A stretch of DNA of 64,000 nt, from positions 310,001 through 374,000 of the forward strand of contig AP026798.1 of NCBI GenBank assembly GCA_033127725.1. The letters run 5' to 3'. This DNA is from Bombiscardovia nodaiensis (GTDB lineage Bacteria; Actinomycetota; Actinomycetes; Actinomycetales; Bifidobacteriaceae). The translations under genes were made by a program, and so were the position numbers. Shown here in pieces: positions 35,747-45,078 of this stretch (positions are counted from its first letter, which is position 1; each line of letters begins with the position of its first letter). The notes under the pieces were generated by a model. The model made no database searches, was not told where the DNA came from, and saw only the letters and a list, made by a program, of their open reading frames with translations.

Positions 35747-37177
35747 TCACTTGGAACGGGTGAGGCGCTTGTAGGTTAGGAGGGCTAGGCCGCCGATACA
35801 GGAGAGGGCGACGGCTAGGATGCCGATGCCCTGCTGGAGCGGTTCGCTGCCGGAGGTGGGCATGGTCATGAAGTCAGCCCAGTGGCCGTAGAGCGTCATG
35901 TCGCCCGTCACCGGTTTGGTGAAGTCCCATGGGCTGCCTCCGGTGGGCTGGGTGTACCAACCGGCGAATCCCTTGCCGGAGAGCGTGGGCTGAGGGCTCA
36001 GGGCTGCAATGGCGCTGCCGGGGCGGACAGTCTTTACAGTCGCAGCTTGCCCGTTCTGTGGGTTAAATGTCACCTTGAAGGGGTCGGTCCAGTGGGCGTA
36101 CAGGGTGGTGTTGGCGTAGATGCGCGTGTTGGGGAAGTCCCATAGGCTTCCGCCGGTCGCCGCGGTGTACCAGCCGTCGAAGCGAGAGTCACCCTTGGTG
36201 GGGTCGGTCCGTGGCCGGGGAATCAGGCCGCCAGGCTGCACGGAGGCCGAGGGCACGGGGGTTCCGCCGTTCGAGTCGAACTGTGCGATGAGACCGGTCA
36301 ATTTTTGCTTGATGGTGCCCGAATAGTTGATTTCGATGGCCGGATGGTTGGCACCGTACGGGTTGTCCCTGTACGGGTTCTGGCTGAAGGAGAAGGTGTA
36401 GTTGCCGGGCAGGGGGTTGTCCCAAGCCCATTCGCCGTTCCAATTATTTCTGCCGCCGGAAGGGGAGCCGGAAATCGAGTTGGATCGGAAGGTGCCCTCG
36501 GAGCTCGGCAGGTAGCCAGTGCTCACCCGGTCCTGGTGGACGCCGTAGACCGGGCCGAGCGTGTAGGGCAAGCCTGTGGTGGGCGCAGGGATGTCCGGCA
36601 GGGTGATGGTCTGACCGTAGGCGATGACACCGAAGCCATTGAGCAGGTCGGGCGGGTTTCTGAACATGGAAGTGAGCGGGCTGATATCTTTAATGTGGTT
36701 GTTGGCTAAATTAATCTCTCGCAGGTTCGGGAAATTGCCCACGTTCAGGTCGCTAATATCGTTGATCTCATTAGACCCGAGGTTAAGCTCGTACAGGGTG
36801 TCGCTGTGGGCGCCGCTCAGATTGACTATCTTGTTGCCACTGCCCCAAATCACGCCTAATTTCGGGATGTTGTCAATGCCCTCAAGGCTGCGAACGCCTT
36901 TATTCTCAATGTCGAGGCCGCAGCCGCCGGAGCCTGGGTCGGTTGCGCAGAAGGGCAGCACATAGCCGCTGTTGACAGAGTCGCCGCGCTCGGCAGCCAT
37001 ATACGCGGCCAAGGCTGGGTCGGGGAAGCACTGGGCGTAAGTGGAATAGTAGGGGGTGCAGCTACCGCGGGTGAGGCCTGCGGCGTGGGCGGATGGTGCG
37101 GCGAGTGAGTTCGCAGCGATGATGACAATGGCAACGCCTATAGCTCTGAGAGTGCGTAAAACACGCATAGTACGCAT
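35747..37177 (-). CDS. Secreted LRR / InlB-repeat surface protein
   Basis: A 476-residue internalin-like protein. Signal peptide (MRTMRVLRTLRAIG, core, cleavage near AHAAG); a cysteine-bearing cap; three to four degenerate leucine-rich repeats (LYELNLGSNEINDI, LREINLANNHIKDI); then two InlB B-repeats (FDGWYTAATGGSLWDF and FAGWYTQPTGGSPWDF). The C-terminus is MPTSG, a hydrophobic helix and KRLTRSK, a sorting signal with the same variant motif as the larger LRR protein at 28.8 kb. Both start in the same way (a few cysteines, CFPD/CFSP), so they are paralogues. The ribosome site GGAGGGG is 7 bases before ATG 37177. Confidence 0.87.
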   Translation of the reverse strand: MRTMRVLRTLRAIGVAIVIIAANSLAAPSAHAAGLTRGSCTPYYSTYAQCFPDPALAAYMAAERGDSVNSGYVLPFCATDPGSGGCGLDIENKGVRSLEGIDNIPKLGVIWGSGNKIVNLSGAHSDTLYELNLGSNEINDISDLNVGNFPNLREINLANNHIKDISPLTSMFRNPPDLLNGFGVIAYGQTITLPDIPAPTTGLPYTLGPVYGVHQDRVSTGYLPSSEGTFRSNSISGSPSGGRNNWNGEWAWDNPLPGNYTFSFSQNPYRDNPYGANHPAIEINYSGTIKQKLTGLIAQFDSNGGTPVPSASVQPGGLIPRPRTDPTKGDSRFDGWYTAATGGSLWDFPNTRIYANTTLYAHWTDPFKVTFNPQNGQAATVKTVRPGSAIAALSPQPTLSGKGFAGWYTQPTGGSPWDFTKPVTGDMTLYGHWADFMTMPTSGSEPLQQGIGILAVALSCIGGLALLTYKRLTRSK

Positions 37178-37368
37178 AGCTTGACCCCTCCAGGCACGAA
37201 AGCAAACATTTGTTCTGTCGTTGTATATTTTGCTTTTGGAATCAGCAGTTCCCCAACCACTGATTTTCGGCGAAAATCACAGACACCATCAATTATAGTT
37301 CTGTGAACTGAGAAAAATCTGAAATGTTCTCAAAGTGTGAACAGTGCTAGCAGGTGCTTCGGGGCTAT

Positions 37369-38109
37369 TTAATTTTCGTCTTCCCTGCCACTGAGGTCGG
37401 CGCGCTCTACTAAACGGGCCAGCTGCACCCGGCTCATGGTCAGCTTCTCGCAGGCCGAGGAGAGGTGGGCTTTGACTGTGCGCTCGCTCACATACATGTG
37501 CTCGGCGATTTCCTGGTTGGTCATGCCTTCCGCGGCTAGGAGTGTGGCCTGGCGCTCGCGTTCGCTCAACTGGCTCAAGAGCTGTCGGGCCTGCTCCCGC
37601 CTGGTTTCGGGTCGATTCTTGGCCAGTGTGCTGATGAGCTGACGCTGACTGGCTGGGTTGAACTGCGGGTCGCCGGCGCAGGCACCGACAATCCGATCAA
37701 CGATTTCCCTAGGCGGGTCGGTCTTGGAGATAAAGCCTTCTGCCCCTGCTTCCACGGCTTGCTCAACGGTGGTGGACGGGCTCAGCGAGGTCAAGACCAA
37801 CACATGCGGCGGGTGGGGGAGGCGGCGGAGCTGGGCTGTGGCTTCGATGCCATTGCAACCGGGCATGGCTAAGTCCATGAGCACCACGTCCGGCTCTTCC
37901 TGGCGGGCGTGTTTGAGGGCAGCGACTGCATTACCGGCAGTGGAAACCACACGCACTGCGCCCTGCGAGTAGTTGTTGATAATGAGTTCCATAGCCTGGC
38001 AGATCATAGGATCGTCGTCTACGACGCTCACCGTGATGGCCGCACCTGTGCCCTGGCCTGTGTCTTGGGCCGTGCCTTGGTCCGTGCCTGGCTGACTCGT
38101 GTAATCCAT
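37369..38109 (-). CDS. NarL/LuxR-type response regulator
   Basis: A 246-residue response regulator. The receiver domain has the acidic pair VVDDDP, the phospho-acceptor Asp in VVLMDLAMPG, the Thr/Ser of VLTSLSP and the Lys of FISKTDP. It is followed by a LuxR HTH (LSERERQATLLAAEGMTNQE, IAEHMYVSERTVKAHLSS). The histidine kinase encoded 107 bp upstream on the same strand is its obvious partner. It may control the neighbouring surface proteins, which is inferred from position only. Confidence 0.93.
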   Translation of the reverse strand: MDYTSQPGTDQGTAQDTGQGTGAAITVSVVDDDPMICQAMELIINNYSQGAVRVVSTAGNAVAALKHARQEEPDVVLMDLAMPGCNGIEATAQLRRLPHPPHVLVLTSLSPSTTVEQAVEAGAEGFISKTDPPREIVDRIVGACAGDPQFNPASQRQLISTLAKNRPETRREQARQLLSQLSERERQATLLAAEGMTNQEIAEHMYVSERTVKAHLSSACEKLTMSRVQLARLVERADLSGREDEN

Positions 38110-38216
38110 AGCTCCTATGGTAGCGGGCGGGTTGGCCTCGAAGGCAAACTGGGGGGAGTGGTGTTGCAGCGGGGCCGCCCGTACCGTCCTGCTCTTGCTG
38201 TCCCTACTCGCTCTGC

Positions 38217-39755
38217 TTAACTGTCCACCTGCTGGTCAGCGGTAAGAAATGGCAAGACGAGATCTAAGTTGAACACGCCGCGCTGGTCCACTCCGAAGGC
38301 ACAGTGGCCGCCGCAAGAGGCAGCCCTGGCAGTCAAACCTTTGAGCCCATTGCCTCCAGGGGCGATAGGAGTGGGCTGCTCTGCGACTTCTGGGGGCTCG
38401 GCGGCCGGGGCGCTGGCCAAGCTCTGCGGTAGGGGATTACTGATGTGAACGTGCACATTCGTGCTGGGTTGCGCGCTCACCTCCAGCGAAACGGGCTGGC
38501 CGGGGGCGTGCCGACGGGCGTTGGTGAGTCCTTCTTGGATGCAGCGATAGGCGATTTTGCCGATGCGCGGGTCGAGCTGGCTGAGATCCTGCACGTCAAT
38601 CCAGGTGTCCACCTTCATGCCGGAGGCGCGTGACTGCTGGACAATATCATCGAGCGCTGGCCGCGTCAGTGCAGTCTGTGGGTCGGGCTGCATCTCCTTC
38701 AAGACTTCATCGGGGTGGCGAAGCATGTCAATAACTGAGTGCGTTTCGTCCAAGGCACCGGCTGCCTGCTGCCGAATGTCCTCGGCTCTCTGGGCAATGT
38801 CGTGGGCCGCGCTATGCCCGCCCTGCCCGACCTGCCCAGTTTCCTGGCTCAGCTTGTCGGCTTCCACCTTGAGCGCGCTGGCGTTCAAACCAATCAGTGA
38901 GAGGCTGTGCGCCAGGGTATCGTGGGCCTCCACGGCTATGGCATCTGCCACTTGCTGGTTGCTCAAATGAGTTTGGAGCTGCTGGCTGCGCTCCTCCTGC
39001 GCGTGGGCGTGCTCTGTGGCCAGCCGGGTGGTAGCTTGCAGGCGGATGTAAATGCCGCTACTGATGGCTATTGCAGCTCCCAACACCATCAGCAGGAAGC
39101 CAACCAGCGGAGCGTTCGCCTGCTGAGTGTGGGGGGCAAACAATATGAGAAAAGAGTATTTACGGGGCTGGCTCAGATCGCGCACAATCGCCAGATACGA
39201 GACCAAACAGCTGAGCAGGGAGCAGGGGATGAGCTTGTCTAGGCGCTTGCGCCGGGCCAGCATTGAGGTCAGGCTCATCAGGCAGAGCAGGGAGTCGAAG
39301 GGCAGGGCGAGGGTGGCGAGACAGGCCAGAAGGCAGGAGATATAGGGGTGGTCGGACCGTCGCCGCAAGATGAGGAAGGGGAGCACGAGCGAGGCGAGAA
39401 GGCCGATTGTGAACCACAGCGACAGGAAATCATTGTCCTTATTCATATATCGCCCGCCCAAAAACGCGACTTCTATCATGGCCGTGAGGGAAGCTGTGAT
39501 GACCATGAGCCAGGTGCACAGCGCTCTGGTGCGGACGGGGACGACGTCCTCGGGGTCGCTCGTCAGCCACTGGAACTGGCCTCTTTGCCCCTCTTTCAAG
39601 TCGCTGTCCTTCTTTCTGTACGCTTCTGTACGTTTCTGCACGCTTCCGCTGCCGGTATTTGCTCTCTTCGCTGCCCAGGGCGGGCAGGTGTGCGCTCTAG
39701 CGATGGTTGGCTCACCAGCGGACTCCTGCGAATCCAAATGCGCCTGCTCCCACAC
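38217..39755 (-). CDS. Sensor histidine kinase (HisKA_3 type)
   Basis: A membrane histidine kinase of up to 512 residues. After a charged N-terminal region of about 80 residues there are five to six hydrophobic helices with short loops, so no large extracellular sensor. A coiled segment leads to the dimerisation/phospho-His motif VEAHDTLAHSLSLIG, and then the HATPase_c domain with IQEGLTNARRHAPG and GGNGLKGLTAR. It phosphorylates the response regulator downstream. The start is uncertain: ATG 39755 lies far upstream of the first helix, and internal starts such as the ATG at the first helix are possible. Confidence 0.88.
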   Translation of the reverse strand: MWEQAHLDSQESAGEPTIARAHTCPPWAAKRANTGSGSVQKRTEAYRKKDSDLKEGQRGQFQWLTSDPEDVVPVRTRALCTWLMVITASLTAMIEVAFLGGRYMNKDNDFLSLWFTIGLLASLVLPFLILRRRSDHPYISCLLACLATLALPFDSLLCLMSLTSMLARRKRLDKLIPCSLLSCLVSYLAIVRDLSQPRKYSFLILFAPHTQQANAPLVGFLLMVLGAAIAISSGIYIRLQATTRLATEHAHAQEERSQQLQTHLSNQQVADAIAVEAHDTLAHSLSLIGLNASALKVEADKLSQETGQVGQGGHSAAHDIAQRAEDIRQQAAGALDETHSVIDMLRHPDEVLKEMQPDPQTALTRPALDDIVQQSRASGMKVDTWIDVQDLSQLDPRIGKIAYRCIQEGLTNARRHAPGQPVSLEVSAQPSTNVHVHISNPLPQSLASAPAAEPPEVAEQPTPIAPGGNGLKGLTARAASCGGHCAFGVDQRGVFNLDLVLPFLTADQQVDS

Positions 39756-40042
39756 ATCTCAAGGATAGAACAAGGCGCAGCTTTCTGTCACTGGTCAACG
39801 GGGAAGAATACGGCCGCCAGACTTGCCCCATCGGGCATCATATTGCTCCCTTTCGGACACTAGCGGGCGATAGTTGCCCAGCTTAGGCTGGAGGTCAGCT
39901 GCGGAGCGCAGGGTCGGCAAGGCTCGGCATGAGTGTGCCGGAGTCCGGTAGCGAGCAGCTTGAGGAATCGGTTGGAAGCCGCAGTGTGAGGGTGCCCGAC
40001 CTGCCGACGTGAGAGTGAGCATCGAGAGAAGAAGGAGTACCA

Positions 40043-40897
40043 ATGAGTGCTTTTGAAGGTGGTCCAGATGGGGCGACTGGCCCTAACGACGAAGAATTTT
40101 GGCGGCAGAACGCTGGCGGTGCTGGCGGTGCTGGCGGTGCTGGTAGTGCTGGAAATAGTGGAGTCAGCGGGCTTGCGAGCGGACCTGGCGGCTCGGGCAA
40201 CAAGCGGCGCGGCGCCGGTGGGCACCAGGGCGGCCTGCCTGAAAATCAGCGTTCGATGAGTGCCATGGCTATCTCTGCTCTGGTACTGGGCATCATTGCC
40301 ATCGTGCTCTCGTTCATCCCTATTATCAACAACTTCGCTGCTGTTTTGGCTGTGATTGGAGTCATTCTGGGTGGCTTCGGCTGGCACGCTTCCGGCCGTA
40401 AGGGGCACAAAAAGGGCAAGGGCCTGGCGATTGCTGGCCTCGTGCTTTCGGCCCTAGCCATTATCATTACTTTGCTCATGCAGCAGAGTGCTTCCAAGGC
40501 TTTTGATTCGGCCAGCAAGAACTCGGGCAGCACAAGTTCACAAACTGCGCGTCAGCAGGATAGCGGGAGCAGCAAGGCTGACAGTGGCAACAAGAAGCGC
40601 ACCGTCACGCTTAAGGCGTCAGTTACCGGCGGTTCGGGCAATGGCACGGTGACTTACGGCCCTGCTGGATCGGCTAGCCAGGATACGTTTAGCAGCCAAT
40701 GGAGCAAGGATTTGACTGATAATCAGGGCAAAGAGATGTATACGGAGACTGTGAGCGCCGAGATTTCAATGAACGACGCTGATACCAAGGACCAGATAGT
40801 GACCTGTGATGTGCTGGTTGACGGCGTGCAGAAGGACCATAAGGAGGCCACGGGTTCGGGCGCTGTCGTCACTTGCAGCTCGCCTGTGGTCTTCTGA
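40043..40897 (+). CDS. DUF4190 membrane protein with MmpS-like C-terminus
   Basis: A 284-residue protein. A Gly-rich N-terminus with a 9-bp tandem repeat coding for GAGGAGGAGSAG (40109-40150) is followed by the two-helix DUF4190 domain (AISALVLGIIAIVLSFIP, then GLAIAGLVLSALAIII). A Ser/Gln/Lys linker then leads to an extracytoplasmic domain of about 85 residues (GNGTVTYGPAGSAS, YTETVSAEI, IVTCDVLVDG, GAVVTCSS), whose pattern resembles mycobacterial MmpS accessory proteins. Two cysteines there may form a disulfide. AAGGAG precedes ATG 40043. Function unknown. Confidence 0.75.
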   Translation: MSAFEGGPDGATGPNDEEFWRQNAGGAGGAGGAGSAGNSGVSGLASGPGGSGNKRRGAGGHQGGLPENQRSMSAMAISALVLGIIAIVLSFIPIINNFAAVLAVIGVILGGFGWHASGRKGHKKGKGLAIAGLVLSALAIIITLLMQQSASKAFDSASKNSGSTSSQTARQQDSGSSKADSGNKKRTVTLKASVTGGSGNGTVTYGPAGSASQDTFSSQWSKDLTDNQGKEMYTETVSAEISMNDADTKDQIVTCDVLVDGVQKDHKEATGSGAVVTCSSPVVF

Positions 40898-40990
40898 TCG
40901 GCCTGAATTTGCTGCTGACGGCTGCTGTGGGCGTGTAGGAGGCGAAGGCGCGCATCAGCAGCGGGCCGGGCTGACCTGTAATGTGGAGAT

Positions 40991-41470
40991 ATGAGTATGG
41001 CGAGCGACGATGAAGGCGGGCAGGGGATTGGCCGACTGCTGGGCTTGGGACACGATTTGGTCCACATTCCAACGTTTTCCCGGCAGCTGGCCCTGCCTGG
41101 CTCTCGGATGCGTTCGCTCTTTTCTGCCCGCGAGCTCAAGCAGTCAGCGGCCCGCGCCCAGCTCAAGGGAGATTCCGAGGCCCTTCATTTAGCTGCCCGT
41201 TGGGCCGGCAAGGAAGCCGCGCTCAAGGCCTGGTCCGCTGCGCTTGGCTCGCAAGCTGCCCCCTACACGATTGACAATTTCCCCTGGTCGCAGGTTGAGA
41301 TTCTCGACGATTCGCGTTCACGGCCCGGCATCTACCTTGCAGCCGAGGTTGACGCTTGCTTGCGAGATTCGCTGCCCTTGCAGGGGCCCCCACGCTGGTT
41401 CATCTCTCTCACCCACGAAGCCGAATACGCTTCCGCTGTGGTGGTGCTCGGGAGCCGTGCTGAGGAGTGA
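40991..41470 (+). CDS. acpS: Holo-[acyl-carrier-protein] synthase
   Basis: A 159-residue 4'-phosphopantetheinyl transferase: GLGHDLVHIPTF (metal-binding Asp), RWAGKEAALKA (catalytic Glu/Lys) and ISLTHEAEYASAVVVL. It should transfer the pantetheine arm from CoA to the carrier domain of the Fas protein encoded at 19-28.5 kb, which has no transferase of its own. GGAG at 40985-40988 is only two bases from ATG 40991 and eight from ATG 40997, so the second ATG may be the true start. It follows the DUF4190 gene after 93 bp. Confidence 0.92.
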   Translation: MSMASDDEGGQGIGRLLGLGHDLVHIPTFSRQLALPGSRMRSLFSARELKQSAARAQLKGDSEALHLAARWAGKEAALKAWSAALGSQAAPYTIDNFPWSQVEILDDSRSRPGIYLAAEVDACLRDSLPLQGPPRWFISLTHEAEYASAVVVLGSRAEE

Positions 41471-41879
41471 GCGGTTGAAGAGCCTAGAAGCACATAAGGA
41501 GCGCTAGCAGTATCCGAGCTCCTGCACATGGCGTACCTATTGCGGATTGAGCACCGGTTTGTGATTTCTTCGGTTTTACAAGGTTCCGTTCGCTTATTTC
41601 AGGCAGTTTTGCTTACTGCGATATTGTTGACTTACGAGTCAATAACCTCTAGCCTTGGATGTATCGACAAATGAGAGTCAATGAGGTCTGGGTGTGCTAA
41701 GACGCATCGCCAGACTTGTTGCACGTTGGGGAGTATCAGCTCCGTTTTGCTGCGGTCGCTGTGTGGCACCCGTTGGGGAATAAGTAGAGGCGCTGCCAGG
41801 CGAGTAGTTGTAAGACTAAAAAGAAACTCTGCGCGAAAACGGAAAGTTTTGCTTATAGAGATGATTTTTTGGTGCATAC
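41471..41879. other. Gene-free stretch of 409 bases
   Basis: No convincing gene. It is richer in A+T than the flanks, especially in the last 80 bases before the surface-protein gene, and includes a small palindrome TTGACT-TACG-AGTCAA at 41627-41642. It should contain the promoter of the 41880 gene, but I see no clear -35/-10 pair. Confidence 0.5.
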
Positions 41880-44800
41880 ATGAATATAAATCATATACAT
41901 ATGCGCAGGTTGGGTGCCAAGGTTCTTCAACCTGCCCTGGCCGCACTGACCATTGTGGCTATGTCAACGGTGGCTGTACTAGTCTCCCACCCGCGAGGAT
42001 ATGCTGCTGAGGTAGAGGCTCAATCGCCTGTTGGCAACTTTGCGCGGGGTGCAAATGACAAGCCGGGCCTGGCCCATAGGAGCGATACAAACGGTTGGCT
42101 GGATCCAGGGTGGATCAAAATTCCAGATATTCAAGCGCATTGGCTCCGTCCAATCAGCCACGATAATATTTATTGGACTACTTGGGCAAGTAGCGGTGTG
42201 GGCAATGCTGCCGGTAGCGTTTCCACTATTCTCAACGAGAGTTATGGCTGGTCGGGAGACACCTACAAAACTCGTCCAACGATGGAATTTCAGCGCACTG
42301 TCAACGCTGGTCCGCGCAACATCACCGGTAACGCTATGTTTTCGAGCCATGCCATAGGTGTGTACGGCGATCCGCCAGCTGGACCCGACGGCGAAAAGCC
42401 GCTCACCGTGTATTTTTGGTGCGATAATAGCGGCAATAATCAGTCCTACATCAGTCCAATTCCGAGCGGATATATTGCTGTCATGCGGGCCACGAGCGGG
42501 CCTACGGACGATTCCATAACGGACGTGTATATGGGCATCATGCCCACTCCAGGCAATAACACTGATCCGGTAAGAGGGTGGGTACACGGCCCTGGGGACG
42601 GTGATCTGTGGTCGACCGGTGGAGAGGTGAGCCAGGCAACAGGCTACTTATATACATCTTCGCATCCTGGCACCGAGATTGACAACATGAGTCTGACTTC
42701 CTTAGGCCCCACGTATTCACCATCGCAGTACTGCATTTGGGATCCGGTGACCGGTAATTATTCGCTCTCGCATCTTGTGCAGCCAGGCGACTGGTCTGAC
42801 GGCATGACAACACCCTCGTTGGATCGGTGGATGCTGCGGCGCGATGTCGGTGATACCAGTACGGGCCCAATCAATCCGAATGGCAGTGCACAAGCTGTTA
42901 TGACGGGTTCCACAACCGCCAGTGCTGATATGGGTATGGATGCCCTGGGCAATATGTATTTATACTATGGCGGTGATGCTGTCCCTGCTCAGGGTACGAG
43001 CTACAACGCCGGTATCGTGAAGATTGTTCCATCTGCAGACAATGACGGCAATATTCCAGACGGCAGCAAGGCAAGTCCCTGGCGATACACGACGGTGACT
43101 AAGGTGCGCTCGCAGCTAGGGGAGAGTTGGGACGGTGCTGGCAGCATGTGGGGTGTGGGCATTCGAAACGGTAAGTTCTTAATTGGTACAACGATAGGCA
43201 CGCGGCCCGGTCCTGGCGAGATCATACCGGGAACCAGTAGCAGGCAGTCGCGCTTGGTTCGTATTGACCCACTCTCTGGCTTGGGCAAAATCATGGGTTC
43301 AAGTGATAATGCGCTGGGGCGGAACAATAGTTCGACCTATATTCCTGCTGTGAACTATGAGTCGTTTGATATGGCCTCAGCTCAAGAGCTGGAGGTTATT
43401 CAAGGCACCCTGTACAACGACGTAGACGGTGGGGGCACGTCTACTGCCGATGGCGCGAAGCCAGAACATGCTCAAGCTCTGGCAGGTCAGCGCCTGGTGC
43501 TTTACGACGAGAATAAACAGCTGATAGGCTCCACTACTTCATCGGCAAAGGGAACGTATTCCTTCATCGTCTCGGAAAACGGGCAGTACTCCATACGTGT
43601 AACCCAACCCGGCGTCATTCAGCCGGATGGCAGTGCGGTAGCGGCTCATCAAACGTGGGGCGCGTCTACTTCTGGCAGTGCGGGTACGGGTGTGCAGGAA
43701 AAGACGAACCTTGCTACTGTACGCTGCCGTACTGGCGATATCGTTAACAGTTTGGGACGGTCCGCTGGTGCGTGTTTGGGCACGCTCGAAGCACCTTATA
43801 TCGATAAAAATCCTGAGGCTCTGGGAGGAGTGGGTGTAGAAGGCGAATGGCCTTTCTATGGCATCGTCACTATACAAACTAGCGCGGTGGTGCCGGTCCT
43901 CGATTTTGGATTCAGCACGAGGGGCAGTTACGGCGATGCTAGTATGCCTCCTTTCAAGTCCACCATTGCTCAAAAGGGTCCCGTACTCCAGTCTGCTGAC
44001 CAGAACGACTTGAGACTGGGTTCTACCTTGGGTTTCTACAACGATGGAACGAATGACCCCTCTGCCAATGCGCACGTTACAGATGACGGCGTAATGATCA
44101 GATTAAAGGATGGGTCCCTCTCGCCCTTGCAGGGTGCCGCTTTGGCGCGCGGGCATTCGTACGATTTGAATGTCAATGTAGGAGGTAGGCTCTCTCCTGA
44201 TTCGAAAGTGAGCGTGTGGCACACCAACACAGACGGGTCAGAGCCTTCCGGTCCCGTAGCTGCGGACACGACGACGGGCGACAACACCGTCAGTATTGAC
44301 CTGCCGATGTCTTCGGGCAGTATGAAACGCAAGCAAATTCGCGCTATCGTTACGCCGAAAACCGTTACTCCGACTGTTGACGATACGAGCGGTATTTTTG
44401 CCCGGCATTTGGCGGGCGCAGCCTCCAACAACACCCAGCCGTGGACGGTTCCGGGTGAGGTGGAAGATTACTCGGTCTATACGGCAAATACTTTGGTCCG
44501 TCTGCAGGTGCGCGTGAATAACGGCGCTGTGCCGGCAGCTCCCTTCACTTTTGCCTTGACGAACATCGACGAGGGGCATTTGGCAGCAGACAATCCGTCG
44601 CACAATACGGATTCACTTCGAGTGAGTCAAGTTGGCACAGCCGTTACTTCGCCGACTGTTCACTCGGTTACTCAAGCAGCGGCAGGTAACCCTGGTGTGA
44701 AAATTACTGACACTACCGACAAGTCTCAACTTGGCGGTGAGTACAGCATATCTACTATCGACTGCCATGGCACTACCGACAACGCTCCTTTCCCCACTGC

Positions 44801-45041
44801 CGTCTCAGCATTTGAGGGCAATGCTACGGTTACGGGCATTGCAATTGGATCCGATGTCACCTGTCGAGTTGACTATGACAATCATGCCCGTTTCCAAATG
44901 CCGCCAGCTGGAGGTAAGACGCTTGGGCTCACCATCGGTCTGGCAGCGATGTTGCTCGCTCTAGCGGCCATGACGGTGCTCGGCTTGAGGTTCGTGTCTG
45001 AAAAGAAAGGGAAGTCATTCTCGCACTCTCGGCGTCTCTAA
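41880..45041 (+). CDS. Large secreted surface protein (GEVED/SdrD-like)
   Basis: A 1053-residue exported protein. Signal peptide (MRRLGAKVLQPALAALT, cleavage near GYAAE); residues 45-490 form a large N-terminal beta-rich domain of unknown type; about residues 500-580 are an SdrD B-like Ig module (IQGTLYNDVDGGG, ALAGQRLVLYD, YSIRVTQPG). A GEVED domain follows (TVPGEVEDYSVY, about 860), then a C-terminal Ig-like region and MPPAGG, a hydrophobic helix and basic tail, a sorting-signal layout. It is probably an adhesin or pilin-like wall protein. ATG 41880 and ATG 41901 are both possible; neither has a good ribosome site. A lower-GC composition suggests acquisition. Confidence 0.8.
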   Translation: MNINHIHMRRLGAKVLQPALAALTIVAMSTVAVLVSHPRGYAAEVEAQSPVGNFARGANDKPGLAHRSDTNGWLDPGWIKIPDIQAHWLRPISHDNIYWTTWASSGVGNAAGSVSTILNESYGWSGDTYKTRPTMEFQRTVNAGPRNITGNAMFSSHAIGVYGDPPAGPDGEKPLTVYFWCDNSGNNQSYISPIPSGYIAVMRATSGPTDDSITDVYMGIMPTPGNNTDPVRGWVHGPGDGDLWSTGGEVSQATGYLYTSSHPGTEIDNMSLTSLGPTYSPSQYCIWDPVTGNYSLSHLVQPGDWSDGMTTPSLDRWMLRRDVGDTSTGPINPNGSAQAVMTGSTTASADMGMDALGNMYLYYGGDAVPAQGTSYNAGIVKIVPSADNDGNIPDGSKASPWRYTTVTKVRSQLGESWDGAGSMWGVGIRNGKFLIGTTIGTRPGPGEIIPGTSSRQSRLVRIDPLSGLGKIMGSSDNALGRNNSSTYIPAVNYESFDMASAQELEVIQGTLYNDVDGGGTSTADGAKPEHAQALAGQRLVLYDENKQLIGSTTSSAKGTYSFIVSENGQYSIRVTQPGVIQPDGSAVAAHQTWGASTSGSAGTGVQEKTNLATVRCRTGDIVNSLGRSAGACLGTLEAPYIDKNPEALGGVGVEGEWPFYGIVTIQTSAVVPVLDFGFSTRGSYGDASMPPFKSTIAQKGPVLQSADQNDLRLGSTLGFYNDGTNDPSANAHVTDDGVMIRLKDGSLSPLQGAALARGHSYDLNVNVGGRLSPDSKVSVWHTNTDGSEPSGPVAADTTTGDNTVSIDLPMSSGSMKRKQIRAIVTPKTVTPTVDDTSGIFARHLAGAASNNTQPWTVPGEVEDYSVYTANTLVRLQVRVNNGAVPAAPFTFALTNIDEGHLAADNPSHNTDSLRVSQVGTAVTSPTVHSVTQAAAGNPGVKITDTTDKSQLGGEYSISTIDCHGTTDNAPFPTAVSAFEGNATVTGIAIGSDVTCRVDYDNHARFQMPPAGGKTLGLTIGLAAMLLALAAMTVLGLRFVSEKKGKSFSHSRRL

Positions 45042-45078
45042 GCTCCGGCTGAGTGTCAGGAGTGATGTGCTGGCTTAA

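Noticed and set aside
41632..42010. Two overlapping frames of about 105 codons on opposite strands before the surface-protein gene
   Set aside because: No ribosome sites and no protein-like pattern; they probably reflect chance in a regulatory stretch.
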